This document shows, piece by piece, positions 26,801-41,800 of a stretch of DNA of 64,000 bases. A model generated the notes under the pieces. That model saw only the letters and a program-made list of their open reading frames with translations. It did no database searches and was not told where the DNA came from. Numbering within the stretch: position 1 is the first letter of the stretch; the number at the start of each line of letters is the position of its first letter. The stretch is from Apostichopus japonicus (taxonomy: Eukaryota > Echinodermata > Holothuroidea > Aspidochirotida > Stichopodidae), in the NCBI RefSeq assembly GCF_037975245.1, contig NC_092572.1, positions 12,684,769-12,748,768 of the forward strand, in the 5' to 3' direction. Both the position numbers and the translations under genes were made by a program.

Positions 26801-29800
26801 TAACTAAAACAGGCAAACCACTGGGTATTCCCATACAACTTACCAGCCACACCAGATGGAGTACCAGTGGTAGACCCTCGTCCGCAGTAGTAGCCAGGTT
26901 TACAGAGATCAAATGGTTGATCCAACCCAGCGACATCACAGTATGAACCAGAGTCGCATTCCACTGGCTGGCTTGCACCCTGAGGACAGTAGTAACCTGA
27001 AAAGGACAAAAACAGAAAAAAACTGATGGTGGGTCATAGAGATTTACATCTTAAAATTATACATATTGACCCAGTCGATCCATAATCTTATTTTTGGGTT
27101 AAAAATACATTTCACAATTTCCAGATGTTTTCTTTCCAAATCAAAAGCTAATTAATATGTAAGTATTTAATTCTGGGACTTTCCCAAAGTGTGTACCTTC
27201 ATGTGTGAAGCATATGTGTGATGCATACAGGCAAACTGCACTAATCTTGTGGAGCCACAATGATTTAAGAGAGTCTACATAAGGCTTTCCTAACATTTGC
27301 AGAACTAACAAGGAAATAGAACTGTTTGAACATGATTTTATGGCATATTTCAAAGAAATGGAAGGCAACCTAACTAGATTATTTTATCTTAAGGTTTTAT
27401 GTAAATTCTGCAACAGAGAGCTATAATTCTTTTGTTAAAACAGACATTTATGGAATAAAATAAAAATACCGGCTTGACATTCGCCACCCTGGTACGGATC
27501 GGACGGTTGAGGTGTAATGGAACTGTTGGTGCAGTACCATCCTGGATCGCAGAGATCTGTAGGGTAGCCGTTACCCTGGCCCTGACAGTACCAGCCGGGT
27601 AGACAGGGGGTGCACCAGGAGATGTTGTGAGCTCCTGTAATTTAACAATCAAAAGAGGATTGGGATTATGACAGTTGATAAATTGGACGCATAATGTGAT
27701 TCATGAAAAAGTTAAAAGTTAAAAACACAGGATGGAAAGAATGAACCAGAGTAATCTCTGGTAAATTGTAAATACTAAGAAAGGGAGGACAACAGCATTC
27801 AGGAAAGAGATATATTACAGGTTGTTTTCTTTTTCCAAATTAACTTTATAATTTGAATTAATAGATGAATATCTCATTTGACCTTTCATCATATATCTCT
27901 TGGGTCATTCAACAAGCATCTTGACACCTTGTTTGAGTGAATAATTTCAAGAAGCTATTAAAGCTCTTGTGATAAAATGTATGGGGTACCTTGTGGAACG
28001 TTGACCCACCAGCCATATGTAGCTTTCTCGGGCATTGCCACAACCCCACCCCATCCCATCCCACCCCACCCCGGCTTTCACAAACAACTCTGTATGATCC
28101 CATTACAGACCTTTCTGGACTACCCCATCAGCAGTTCCTTTTATAAGCAGAAACCATAAGCAGAAACCATGGTTCCTGACAGTTCAACCTGACCCAGTCT
28201 TGGTTGCAACTGATATTATCTATTGTGTTCCCGATGTCAGTATACTCTACAAGAAATGTCAACACTAAAGTCAGTCATTGCTATCATTCAGCTGATGAGG
28301 TATCTTACCTTTCACACTAACATGCTACTGAAATGCCCTTGTGGGCAATCCATGAATCCATAAATAATCCATCTCAAATTTAAATGGTTGAGAATTTTGA
28401 TCAGTTTGTTCAGAGGAGAGATTGCATGCACTATAAAATCTACACACCTAAGCTCTAAGGCTTAAGCGATTAAAAGAGAGTATTAACCTGTAGAGTTCTC
28501 ATTAGTGATTAAGATAGTAATGAACTTACCTGTAAGGTTATTGAAGGTACCCTCAGGACAGGGTTCTTGGAGGTCATATTCTGTACCTGAGGGACAGTAG
28601 TAACCCTCAGGACAAATGGTGTCTCTGCAATTGAGAGGCAATGTGTAAGACGCTGATGTAAAATACTATATATATATATATATAAATATATACATAATGT
28701 ACTATTTACTATATACTATAATACTTTATTATACTAGACTGCACTATATATTGCTATACAACATATAATATATTCTACTACACTATACACTTTATACTAT
28801 AGTATTAACTATACTCTATACTACTGTATACTGTATATTATACTATACACTATATTATATAATATACTCACAGGTAAGTTGTTGCATTTGACAAACAATA
28901 GTATCCAGCTGGACAGGTCTTACAATATGACCATCCTTCTTCATCTTGGTACGTCCCAGCATCACAGCCGAGAGGCAACTCTGACCCTTGAGGGCAGTAG
29001 TGGCCGATGGGACAGACTCCTCCATAGCCAGTGTGGGCCCCTAATAGACATGAAATAAGTACAGGGATGAATAGTAGGTAAATGAAAGAGACACACAGAT
29101 AAATCTCCCCTCTCCCTTTAAACTTAAACCATCATGTCACACAAGCCTGTACTGGCGGCTACAAGCTCTCATCTTTCATTATATTTACGAAATTTGATTT
29201 CCTCCCTCTTCTCCCCCTCCCCTTCTCCAACTTCTGTCTCCCTCTCCTCTCCCTTATACCTCCCAATGCCTACCCTCTCTTTCCCTCTGTCCTACCCTCA
29301 TCCATCTCTCCATCCCTCCCAGCCCTCCACTCCCATCCTTTCATGTCTCCCCCACCCTTCATACCTCCATATTCCCTTCCCCATCACCTTCCCCTTCCAT
29401 TTTAACAGCTTACTTTAATTCCATGACAATGTTTTGATTTACTGATATTACTGATAGTTACCGTCATATGTGCAAGTATCATTTTCAAAGGGTGTCGGGT
29501 TTGATCTATCGACACGAGACGTGCAGAAGTATCCTGGGTCGCATTCATCGCTCGGTGCCACTAAGTAGATCCCGTCACAATACCAGCCACCTGATGACAG
29601 AACGAAACATATTCTTAGATTTCCGGCAGGCCTCGAAAAGGGGAAACATGGACAAAACGCTGGTTCACAAGTAATATATATAGCTATAAGAACCATTGGC
29701 ATTAATTGCCAACACTAAATCGCTGGTTCATGAGTTATTTCAACGCTATAGCTACAAGAGCCATTGGTATTAATTGCCAACTATAAATAAAAAGGCTTTG

Positions 29801-32800
29801 TGATGTTGGTATCAAATGAATCAGGCAAATGTAATGTCTGTGTACCATCAGTATACCATCATGCTAGACTTTCTAAGCGTTTTCAAAAGAGACTTCTCCT
29901 ACCTGCGGGTTGTAAACGTTTCCAAATTTAACCCACTTTGAATATTCTCATGGTGAAACTAAAACGAAGGACAAAAGCTTCATGGTAGGTTATCATCAGG
30001 TAGTTGGGGCCATTCGTGAATGCTAGTACCACTCATACTGTTCTCCATATCATGCTTCAAAGCACTCATTCTAGCAGTATGAACAGTTCCTTTAACAATT
30101 ATGACTGTAATGCTAATACCACTCATACTGTTCTCTCGTATCATGCTTTAAAGCACTCATACTGGCAGTAGGAACAGTTCCGATAACAATTATCTGACTA
30201 TAATGCTAATACCACTCATACTGTTCTCTAATATCATGCTTTAAAGCACTCATACTGGCAGCATGAACAGTTCCTATAACAATTATGACTATGCTAATAC
30301 CACCAATACTGTACTCTCAAATCATGCTTCAAAGCACTCACACTGGCAGTATATACAGTTCTGTTATGACAATGGACATTGTTAAGACCACAAACCTGGA
30401 CAGTCAGTGCAGTCAGTGTCTGTTTCCAAGCCTAACCGTCCACCATAAGTGCCAGGAGGACACGCTGTCCAATTCCGACCTGTTCCTGCTGGACAGTAGT
30501 ATCCCTGAGGGCAGAGTCTGAAGCCTGAAGTTGAGTTTCCTGATAAAAAGGATGAAAAACAAAAAATAAAACATTGTTATTATGAAATTGAATGACACCG
30601 TTTTCAAACACCTGCTTAAGTTTCACTGTTTAAATTCTGCATTCAAAATTGTGCAACAGTTGACCGATAGGAATCATTTGGTTAGTAACATCACCATGTT
30701 GACGCAAAGATGACTTCAACAAATTTTCAAAACAGTCACAGGAAAGCTTTGATATGTGTTGACTGATTTCAAACAGTATGGGCCATTTCAGCTTATCTAG
30801 CAATTGTGGTGTCACTTAACAATCCCTATCACCCATTAAAACATGAATATACAAAAGCAAACCCTCCCTTTCCCTCCCCCCCCACCCCTTTGCAACAGAA
30901 ATACAACTTGTTCTGGGCTTGCTTCAAATACTGCTTGTATCCAAAATAACAAAGAAAGAGGGCAGACCATTAAATTCATAAATCTTCTTACCTTCTTCTA
31001 CATGTTCAGGAACACAGTAGAATCCTGCTGGACATTCCAAGCATTCTGCAGCATGGGTCAAGTTGGTAAAGCTACCTGGGTCACATGGGACCGGTAGGGG
31101 GCTACCGATTGGACAATGAAGACCAATCGGGCAAGGGTACTCTACTGGATTTGGGACGCTTTGACCAGGTGGACAGTAGAATCCACCACCACACTCATCT
31201 ATTGGAGAGGATAACCCTGTGAGAAAAATATGAAAAATGAGATCAAAATCAATTATTGTTAAGTACTATATAGTGGATCCAGTGAAAGGGGGGTCACCGA
31301 ACAAAAATGTCTTCCATTAACACAGTTGTCACAAAACCTGTCAAAATTGACCAATGAGTGTCATAAGATTAGCTTACTATTCTGATATTAAATACAATAA
31401 GCTATGTAAACAGGCAACCAATGAGAAGACTTGAAAGGATCTTATGTCACTTTTTAATGATTAAATCTCAACTCTGGAAGTAAAATGATAGACAGAGTAT
31501 CATGAAACACTTGATAAATGAAAAATTGTATCATTTTTTTCTTATTTATCTCACTGTCTGTCTCATGTTTCTCCATATTTTACCCAAAGGCATTGAAGGT
31601 TTTCTGCTGATAAACCTGACAAAAATTTTCACATATATTTGAGAAAATATTTTTGTATTCCTTGTTATAACACCCTAACCCAAAGGGAAATTTATGTGTA
31701 GAAATTATATCAGACAAAAAAAATGACATTTTGACACATTCACACAAATGGGAAGGACAATGGCTTTAACCTTTAAGAGACACTGTTTATTATTTTTTGC
31801 TGTTTGACCAACTTGTCAGAGAAACAGAAGCAGTTCAATTTTGTCTTTAGTGCTGTCAAATTCTTATGTGAGTAAACAAAACAAAATGTTGAAAAGAAAT
31901 GAAACATGTAAAAATATTCTCCTCAATAAACTCACCAGTTTCATTACAGAACCATCCCTCATCACAATCTACACACTGTGTAACATTCCACCTCTGAGTG
32001 GTGCCACTATAGGTACCCTGGGGGCATGGTTCAGGTGAACCTGACCCCTCCTCGCAGTAATGTCCGGTGGGACAGGTGCTGTTACGAGGATCCCAGGAAC
32101 CAAGTTCACAGTAGTACCTTCAAGACAAAAATTGAAAATGATATTTAAATTTTTTGAATAATTTCAAAAAGGAATTATTTGGATTTATCGGACAGCTAGG
32201 CTGGATTCGTCATATTTCATCTTATCATTCTGGATAGCCAGAGTGAACAACTTTCTGACAAGAGAATCTAGTTTTGCACCAAAACGTTTATTAAATGTTT
32301 GGAATGCCATATTAATTAAGGTCCTTACAGTGTAAGGCAATGATCTTAGGCAATAATTATGATGTGGTGTGTTGTGTTGTGCTATGGTATGGTATGGTGT
32401 TGGACAGTATGGTCTTGTATGCTACAGTATGGTGTAGTATGCTACGGTACTGTGTGGTGTGGTACGGTATGGTGTAGTGTGGTACGGTATGGTGTAGTGT
32501 GGTATTGTATGGTGTAGGGTGGTACAGTGTGGTAATTATGGTATGGTGTAGTGTGTTATGGTTCTGTATGGTGTAGTGTGGTATCGAATGGTAAGGTGTG
32601 ATATGGTGTGGTTAGGGACGGTATGGTGTAGTGTGGTATGGTATGGTGTGGTAAGTTACGGTGTGGTATGGTACGGTGTGGCATGGTACAGTGTGGTTTG
32701 GTACGGTATGGTGTGGTGCGGTACAGTGTGGTGTGGTATGATATGATATGACATGATGTGCTATGGCACAGTAAGGTACAGCACCACACCACACCACACC

Positions 32801-35800
32801 GTTGGTGTGGCACGATATATTATCAAATATGCTATGATATACTACAGCATGACACAGCACATTATTAGATCAAAGTGAACAGAATTAATTTTAGAATGTT
32901 GAGTGACTAACCCTTGATCACATGGTCCACTTGTGTTGGTCATTCCGACCTCCCCGCAGTAGTCACCAGGGGTACATAACTGACAATCACTCTCTTTCTC
33001 CAGGCCAAGACCATCGCTGAATGTTCCCTTGGGACAGGGACGAGAATTGTCTGTACCCTCAGGACAGAAATATCCAGGAGGACAAATATTGGCATCATCA
33101 CCTGTAAATCCAAATCATCCATAATAAATATAATAGGAATTCAATAATCTTTGTATTTATAACGTCACATGTACATATAAGAAATGTATGCATAACACAT
33201 TAATAATGATTTCATCTAAAAATTTAAAGAACTTTGAACAGAATGTCTGATACCGATAGTTGTCAACAGCTTACCTTGATCGGGAGTTGAGATATTTGCA
33301 AACTGTTTGCAGTAAAATCCCTCTGCGCAAAGATCCTCGGGATAAACCATCCCTGGGGTGGGGCAGTAGTAACCCCCTAGACAAGGTGAACACTGAGATA
33401 CGTAACCCAGTCCTGTTCAAAGGATAAAAACAAAACATGTATTTAGTAACTTCTATAACTGTTATTCATCTCTCATAGTGAGACACAGCTTTAAAGAAAT
33501 AACTCAAACAAATTGCTAGGGGAAGTGGAAAAACTCATTCCTGTATCACACACCCCATTCTCTCCCACCCCGCCCCCACACAATATCGAGTCAACTTAAA
33601 ATGCCATTTCATTAGTTACAATGTCATTTTTAACAACAATCTCTAGATGAAGATATTCTGTTCTTTGAAACTTCCACTTTTTATTGTTTTTCCCCACCAT
33701 GTTCTTTCCCACCCCCACACTTCCCCACCCTGCTTCTCTCCACCCCACTTTTTCCCCACCCCACTCCTACTTCACTTCCTACACTTAGCCTACTGTTTAC
33801 CATCATAATAAAATGTTATTACTATCTGCAGTTATAGACAGAATTTAATATCTGAAATTTCCACTTTTTTCTCTTTCTTCTTAATTTATTACAATATTGT
33901 TTCTATTGTTATTACTATTGTTATATAGACAGTAAGTATATTATACTCCAATCATTCCTCACAGACACCCTACAGCACTCCATTCCTACCTGTGAGGTTG
34001 TTAAACGTTCCAATCGGGCATGGATACTCCGTATCGTATCTGGTGCCTGTAGGGCAGTAGTGCCCCGAGGGGCATCTCGTTGTGTCGTTATTCAATACCA
34101 CTGGCTCCACAGTGTTGTCACAGAAGTAACCCTGAGGACACTCCTTGCATGAACTTCGACCTTCTGCATCTTGGTAAGTACCATTTTCACAGCGGGTTGG
34201 AGCAAAAGAACCCTCCTCACAAAAGTGGCCGACAGGACACCTGTATAATAAAGTGAGATCAAGCAGAAAGAACATTAAATAGAAATGAGATTGAGGTCTG
34301 TTATGCAATGATGATAAACAGTATGAGGCGGGTGGTGAAGAGCAAGGTGGGGAAGCATGGACTGGGGAAGTGTGGGATGGGCAGGTATGGGGTAGGGAGA
34401 GTTGGGTGACAGGTGGGGTCAGGAAATCCCCAATAGATGTGAGTGAACTTTTAAGTGACAACAAGACTTGACAAATACTTTGCTGCCTACCACGGAAGCT
34501 AACAAAGACGATTTGCTATAAAGTTCCGTCTTTGTTGAAATTAATCTCTTCATTTCTTATCCAGCTTTACATCATCAAAGATAAAAACAACAGTCATATT
34601 ATTTACTCACAAAGCAGCATGAATCTTGAGAAATAAAGGTCAACCTTAATAGCAGTGGATGAATAGACCAGTCTCTTACTAGACTTGAGTCAATGGACAT
34701 GTGAAGTTGATATTACAAAATGGCTTTAATATAACCTGTGATCTAACTTCCACAACGAAGGTAAACCATTACAAACGAATTTATCCAAAAATAACCAATG
34801 TAAACTCATCTTTGGACATGTGAAGTTGATATCACAAGATGGTTGATAATCTGTTATCCAATTGGTAATTTGGGGGTCTTTTCACAATCTATAAGCTGCT
34901 TTAACAGAACCTCAATTGAAGATATAAGGACACTGCAATTGTCTTACCTATAGGATGGAGGACTGGAGACATTTTGTCCAAGAGGACAGTAGTAACCAGC
35001 ATCACAGAGTGCCAAGGGTAGTTCTCTGCCGTCCCCTGGACAGTACCATCCTGGGGTACAGTCCAGGCAGTCTTCAAGGGCATCGTTACCCACGCTGTTG
35101 AGGAAGTAACCGGTTGGACAGGGCATCTGGGCTTCAGAGCCTTCAGGACAGTAATGACCTACAGGGCATACAGCTCCAGTTGTATCGTTAGGGGCGGGGG
35201 AACTGGCTCCCAGAACACAGTAATAACCTAACAGGAGTAAATGAAAGGTGTGTGAATGCAAGTTTAGATGAGCTACAGCTGTATCATTAGGGGTGGGGGA
35301 ACTGGATCCAAAAATAACAGTCATAACTTTACAGCAATAAATGTGTGAATTCAACATTATATTGGTTCCAGTTATTAATCAGTATTGTGTGCAGAGGAAC
35401 AAGCTCCAAGAACATTGTCACAGGAATATATAACTAGATACAATTACATATGAGCATCATCATTATAAATTTCATAATTATCTCACCTCCTGTCGGAAGA
35501 GTGCATATACTTAAAGATGTTTGAATTTTGAGTTTGCCTTAAACAGCTACAGCAGTTATTTTTACGACGCTTAACCCACCATAAATGTGGGAGAAACAAG
35601 GGCTTATAACTTACACGTTGGGTGCCTTCCAATTCAACATTTTTAACTCAAATTTGGAATCTTTTCAGTTTAGAAAGGCATTTCAGATGGGAAAACCATA
35701 GATTGCTCTTGGATGAAAAACCGTCCTTACTACGACCCGGCCGGGTATTGAACCCGAAACTTCCCAATTGCTACTCGGCCACAGCACCATTGTGAGATGC

Positions 35801-38800
35801 ATAATTATATTTATTTTCCCGGCTCACAAATATCCGAAATACCCAATAGCTCACCTGCTGAACAATTTCCGGTGGGAGAGTCCAAACCGTCTGTTTGACA
35901 ATACGTCCCGGGGTCACAGAGTGTTGGTAAGCAGGACCCCTCTGGACAATAGGTACCCTCTTGACAGATACCACCTTCAGTGGTCGTGGTGTTTGAGGTC
36001 GAACTACCATTGCAGTACCATCCTTTGATAGAAAAGAATTTATCAAATTACAATATATCAATATTGCATTATTAATGATTTTCTGTAATTGAATTTATAA
36101 AATAGAAGACAAAGACTAGACATAAATTTTCATTTTATTAATTACTTTCTGTATCAAGTTTTTGAAATAGGAAGAGACCAAACAATAAAGGAGAAATGAG
36201 AATACCATGAATGGTTAGCTAAGGTGCATCTAAGAAATAGGGAAAGATCATGTTTACTACTTAATAAAGATAATGTCCTTTAGAAAAGCGTCCTTTCTTA
36301 TTTCAGACGCAATGGTCGTTTGTCAGAAAGAAGAGGAGGCTTGAGGGGAGAGGGTGTAAAAACTTGTACCTAATGCAGACCATGATAAATTCAAGAATGG
36401 GGAAGGGAGTAGCTGTTATGGGTCCACTTACCTGGGGCACAGTAACCAGTAGGTTCTGGCAGGCCATCCAGTTCACAATAAAACCCACAGGTACAGGGCA
36501 GGCAGTCATTGACATCTGATGCCATGGTAGTGTTATAAAAGGTACCAGCTGGACAAGGATTCTCAAACTCGGATTCAGTCCCAGATGGACAAAAGTGTCC
36601 CTCTGGACACGGTTTGTCATGATAAATCACGGACCCTGTGAGAGATGTGAGAGAAAAGGAAAGTTGACATTGTCCTTTGGGAATGACTTCATCTGTGTGT
36701 GATGTGAATAGACTGCTGGAGGGGTAATATCAGGAACTGACTGAGGGAGAGGGGATATTCTCCCCATTCTGTTTGGCACGAACAAACATTAGTTACTAGC
36801 ATATATTTGTTATCAAAACTTTTACAGATGTTTTCTTAATTAACTGCTATTTCGGTGGTCATTCTGAAATCTACTTATACTTGCCTCCTGCCTCCCCCCA
36901 TGCCCGCACCCCATCCCATGTCCCATCCATGTGCCCACCCAATTCCCCCACCCATTCCCCCACCCCATGGCCCCAAACCCCTGGCCCCCACCCATCCCAT
37001 ACCTCCTTCAAGCTGGTCTACCTGAATATTACTTACCCTCTGTGCAGTAATATCCTTCAGGACACTGTAGGCAAGTCTCCAGTCCAGTCTGGTTGGCATA
37101 GGAACCAGCCGGACATAGGATGGGTTGGTCGCTACCGGTGGGACAGTAGTGGCCCTCTGGACATATGTCCCCTGGTCCAGTTTGATCACCGGGAAGTTGA
37201 CAGGTAGCATTGAAATCTCCACTGGGTTTGGCCCTGTCCACCCTGTACTCGCAGTAATAGCCTACAAAGAGAACAAAATGGCTTTGTTAGTACAAGGACT
37301 GAGACACGATCAGTGCATTGGGAAATAGCTGAAACCAAGCTCCCCATCTTTATCATAGTTACTATCTTGGCAAGTTGGAAGACAGAATTTTATTTTGCAT
37401 TTTGGAAATCTATCATTTCTGTGAAAGAAAGTGGAAACGTGTTAGCATGGTGCAGGGTGTGTCCACTCCAAATTAATTAAGCACTTGGTTAAATATTTAA
37501 CTAGACACTTTTTCAATTTTGTGGATTAGGTAATGGAACTAGTTTCTGTTCTCTATATGGTTTGAAAGACCAAGATAGTACAGGCCAGGATAGGACAGGC
37601 CAGGATAGGACAGGCCAGGATAGTAAAGGCCAGGATGGTAAAGGCCAGGATGGTAAAGGATAGGATAGCAAAGGATAGGATAGCAAAGGATAGGATAGCA
37701 AAGGATAGGATAGCAAAGGATAGGATAGCAAAGGATAGGATAGCAAAGGATAGGATAGCAAAGGATAAGATAGCAAAGGAGAAGATAGCAAAGGAAAGGA
37801 TAGTAAAGGCCAGGATAGGATAGGATAGGCTAGGTCATGATGGCTAGGGCAGGATAGGACAGGCCAAGGCAGGATAGGCTAGATAAGAATAAAGCATACC
37901 TGGATCACATGGTCCATTAACATCAGTCATATGCAGCTGATCGCAGTAGTAACCGCCCAAACAGTCCTTGCACTGAGTCTCCTCTTGTAGACCAGTCTCA
38001 TTGTTGAAGGTCCCCCTCGGGCAGGACTGCCAGTCAATCCCAGTCCCATCAGGACAGTAGTAACCCTCGGGACAACTGTCTGTTATTAATCCCTCCAAAC
38101 AATACCTTGATATCAAGATAAGAGAAGCAAAGGGTAAGATGAAGACAGGACACTTAGAATTTGATATTTCCTACCAAATTAAACAATAAAATCCTTCTAT
38201 TCGAATCCGTTCCATTCTAGATTTGATTTTGATTTTATTACAATTCCAGATTCAATTGCCCATTAGATCCTACTCCATCTAATCCTACATTCTATGTTTG
38301 ATTTGTTTTGATTTCTTTGCAATTTTGGACTTGTTTCTTGATTTTTCAATTCCATATTAATTTCTAGATTCAATTCCTTATTTTATTCTAAATAATATTT
38401 GATGTTATATGGTTCTAGATTTGATGCCAGATTTGATTATACTCCATGAAATTATACATTATATTCCTGATTTTATTATTCTTTGCAACTTTAAACTTCT
38501 AGATTCTAGATTCAATTCCATTCTAGTTTCAAGACTCAATTGTTCTATTCCAGATTCTATTCTAGGGATCATTCCTGACGACACAAAATATATACATGGG
38601 AGAAACAATTGCCTACTTTACTATGCACACAATGTGACCTTAAAACCAACCACTAACATACACTGCCTCTAACAGTAACACAGTCAGGGGGGTCACAAGG
38701 AGAGTGGGGTTCTTACCTTAATTTCAGAAAACCAATGTTTTCATTGAAAGCCAATTTGTTTTACTTGTCAAATTTTGTAAGATAAACATTGGTTTTCACT

Positions 38801-41800
38801 ATTCATAAGTATAACTTCAGTCTCATGGCATTTTTGGGGTCACCTTAACCCTCACACACATTTTAATGAATTTACATCCACCCCCCTCCCACCCCTCCCA
38901 ACCCCTGAAATAAGCACACCATATATATTTGCTTTTCTTGAGCTACATGGAGACCTAAATTACTTTTCAATAGCCATGATTATGAAAGAATCTGTTTGTA
39001 TTACATCTTCTCCAGGTTCTTACCATCCAGCTGGGCAGATATCACAGACTGCAGCATGGGTATGATTCATGTAGGTTCCATTCTGACAGGGGAGGGGTTC
39101 CGATGAATTAAGAGGGCAATAATGGGCCACAGGGCAGGGATAATCCTCCGGTCTGGAACTATTCTGGCCTTCTGGACAATAGTAACCCTCATCACAAATA
39201 TCCGTTGGTGCGGAAAGTCCTGTGAATAATTAACAAACAGCGAAAAATGAAATGAACCAAGGATTCTCAAAGTCAAACGATTGTGTGATAGTTAGAGAAG
39301 CTGAAAATATTGAGAAATTAAGAAACAGCACAAAATAAAACTAAACAAATTAAAAAAGAATTACAAAATTAAATTAATCAAGTGTGCAAGATTGCTTTGG
39401 GTCACTACAGTGGGCCATATCTACGTGTCCCCTAGGGACTTTCCATAGGGTGCAGCCACAAACCGATGCACACAACTATATTTACAAGTTACCTCGCAGG
39501 TCTCAATTTACACACCTGGGTAAATGTGAGGCAATGGATATAAAGTGCCTTGCCCATGGACACAAGGATATGATCTGAAACTGCAATACTTTAGATTCCA
39601 ACTCCATTACCTTACCAGCTGACTGCAACCCTCTTACAGTATATACATATGTTTAAGCTGGAATGCCTATACCTGTGCATACTACTAGACCATTTCCAAG
39701 CATCTCAGCAGGTACACACACACATCCACTTTACCTTCAAGATTCCTGCAATTGCCCTCTACTAGTCATAGTAGGTACACAATACACATCCACTATACCT
39801 ACATGTTTCCTACACTTAGCCTTTACCGGTCACATTAGGTACACACGCACATCCACTATACCTACAAGTTTCCTACACTTGGCCTCTACCAGTCACATTA
39901 TGTACACATCCACTCTAACTACATGTTTCCTACACTGGGCCTCTACCAGTCACATTATGTACACATACACATCCACTCTAACTACATGTTTCCTACACTT
40001 AGCCTTTACCGGTCACATTAGGTACACACGCACATCCACTATACCTACAAGTTTCCTACACTTGGCCTCTACCAGTCACATTATGTACACATCCACTCTA
40101 GCTACATGTTTCCTACACTGGGCCTCTACCAGTCACATTATGTACACATACACATCCACTCTAACTACATGTTTCCTACACTTGGCCTTTACCAGTCACA
40201 TTATGTACACATACACATCCACTCTAACTACATGTTTCCTACACTTGGCCTCTACCAGTCACATTATGTACACATACACATCCACTCTAACTACATGTTT
40301 CCTACACTTGGCCTCTACCAGTCACATTATGTACACATACACATCCACTCTAACTACATGTTTCCTACACTTGGCCTCTACCAGTCACATTATGTACACA
40401 TACACATCCACTACACCTACAAGTTTCCTACAATTGCCCTATATTATACCTATAAGATTCCTACAGTTGCCCTTTACCAGTCACATTATACTGTTTTATA
40501 AAATTTACCACAATTTATAAGAACTAACTTTTTGTCAAGAGTAACCCTCCCCCCCCCCCCCAAATAAAAAGAGACTTAAGGAATCAAACAGCAGTATGAG
40601 TGAGAGGTCATGACAATTTATCGTTGTACCTTGAGTTTCGCAGTAACTGCCAGGGGTACATGGGGTGCACTGACTGGTATCGTTGAGCCCTAGGTAGGGA
40701 TTAAAGGTACCCTCTGGGCATGCAGTGGGTACATCTGATCCTTGAGGGCAGTAATTGCCTGTGGTACATATTACTTCTGTTCGTGAGCTAGAACCCTCTG
40801 GACAGTAGTATCTGTCACTGCACTCGCCTGTAGGATTGAAAGATAGATGGAAATAATAGTGGATATTATATTAAGAGAAAAAAAACTAACATTAGTGAAA
40901 AATCGATGGAAATAATAATGGATATTACATTAAGAGAAAAAATACTTAAATTAGTAAAAATGCAGTAAAAATGCCAAAAAAAAATTAAAATAAAAAGTTA
41001 GTAGGTTGTAGGAACAGATATGTTTCTACCTTTTCATGGAAGAAAAATCTCTTATAAGATCTCTTAATCTCTTCATAGAGTAGTTATCTAGAAAATCTAG
41101 AGAATCTAGAAATTTTCAACAAAGCATTCATATGATACGGTCATGTCCTCAATGAACTTTATTCTGATTTTCAAATTATCATGAAAAAAATATAAAGACC
41201 AAAAGCTCTTTTTTCTGATTTTCTTTAACATTTAGTTTCTACATTCCCGCATATAACTCCACACATTGACAATTGTTGCTAAGGCAACGATGAATATACA
41301 GATACTATTATACAGACCTTGCACACTATCCATGCCATAATCCTCACAGTAGTATCCTGCTAGGCATGGGGTACAACTGCTGGTGTTATGAAGGCCTTCT
41401 GTGCCACCAAAGGTGCCAGGTGGGCACCCAAAGGGCTCAGCTGTACCCTCCAGGCAATAATACCCTGGGAAGATGAAATAGGAAGCAATACTCTTTATAG
41501 ATAGATGATGTCACACAATGGATTTTAAAATATTCATTTGGATTCAAGAAATGTCGGAATTAGTATGTAAACTCAATAATGCAAAACATATTCTGAATCG
41601 CTGGAATTTTAATATTTTTCCAATACCTTTCTTTCATTCCAATCAAATGAATTAGCAATAAATGTAACAGTCTTGAACATTAATATTAAACTTTCCAAAT
41701 AAAACATAAAGACCATTTTATAAACTGAAGGAGTCGTTTTGTTCAGCAAGTAAGGAGTGGCAGTGAAGTATCCAAATTAATTTTGTTAGTTTTCATATTG

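Noticed and set aside
32556-32860. Histidine/tyrosine/threonine-rich and tryptophan/valine-rich open frames
   Set aside because: Artefact of GT-rich simple repeat, open on both strands.
37513-37823. Open frames on both strands (SYPLLSYPLL and AKDRIAKDRI repeats)
   Set aside because: Artefact of the 15 bp minisatellite.
39663-40520. Plus-strand open frame of 285 codons
   Set aside because: Generated by a 63 bp tandem repeat whose unit length is divisible by three; no other gene feature.
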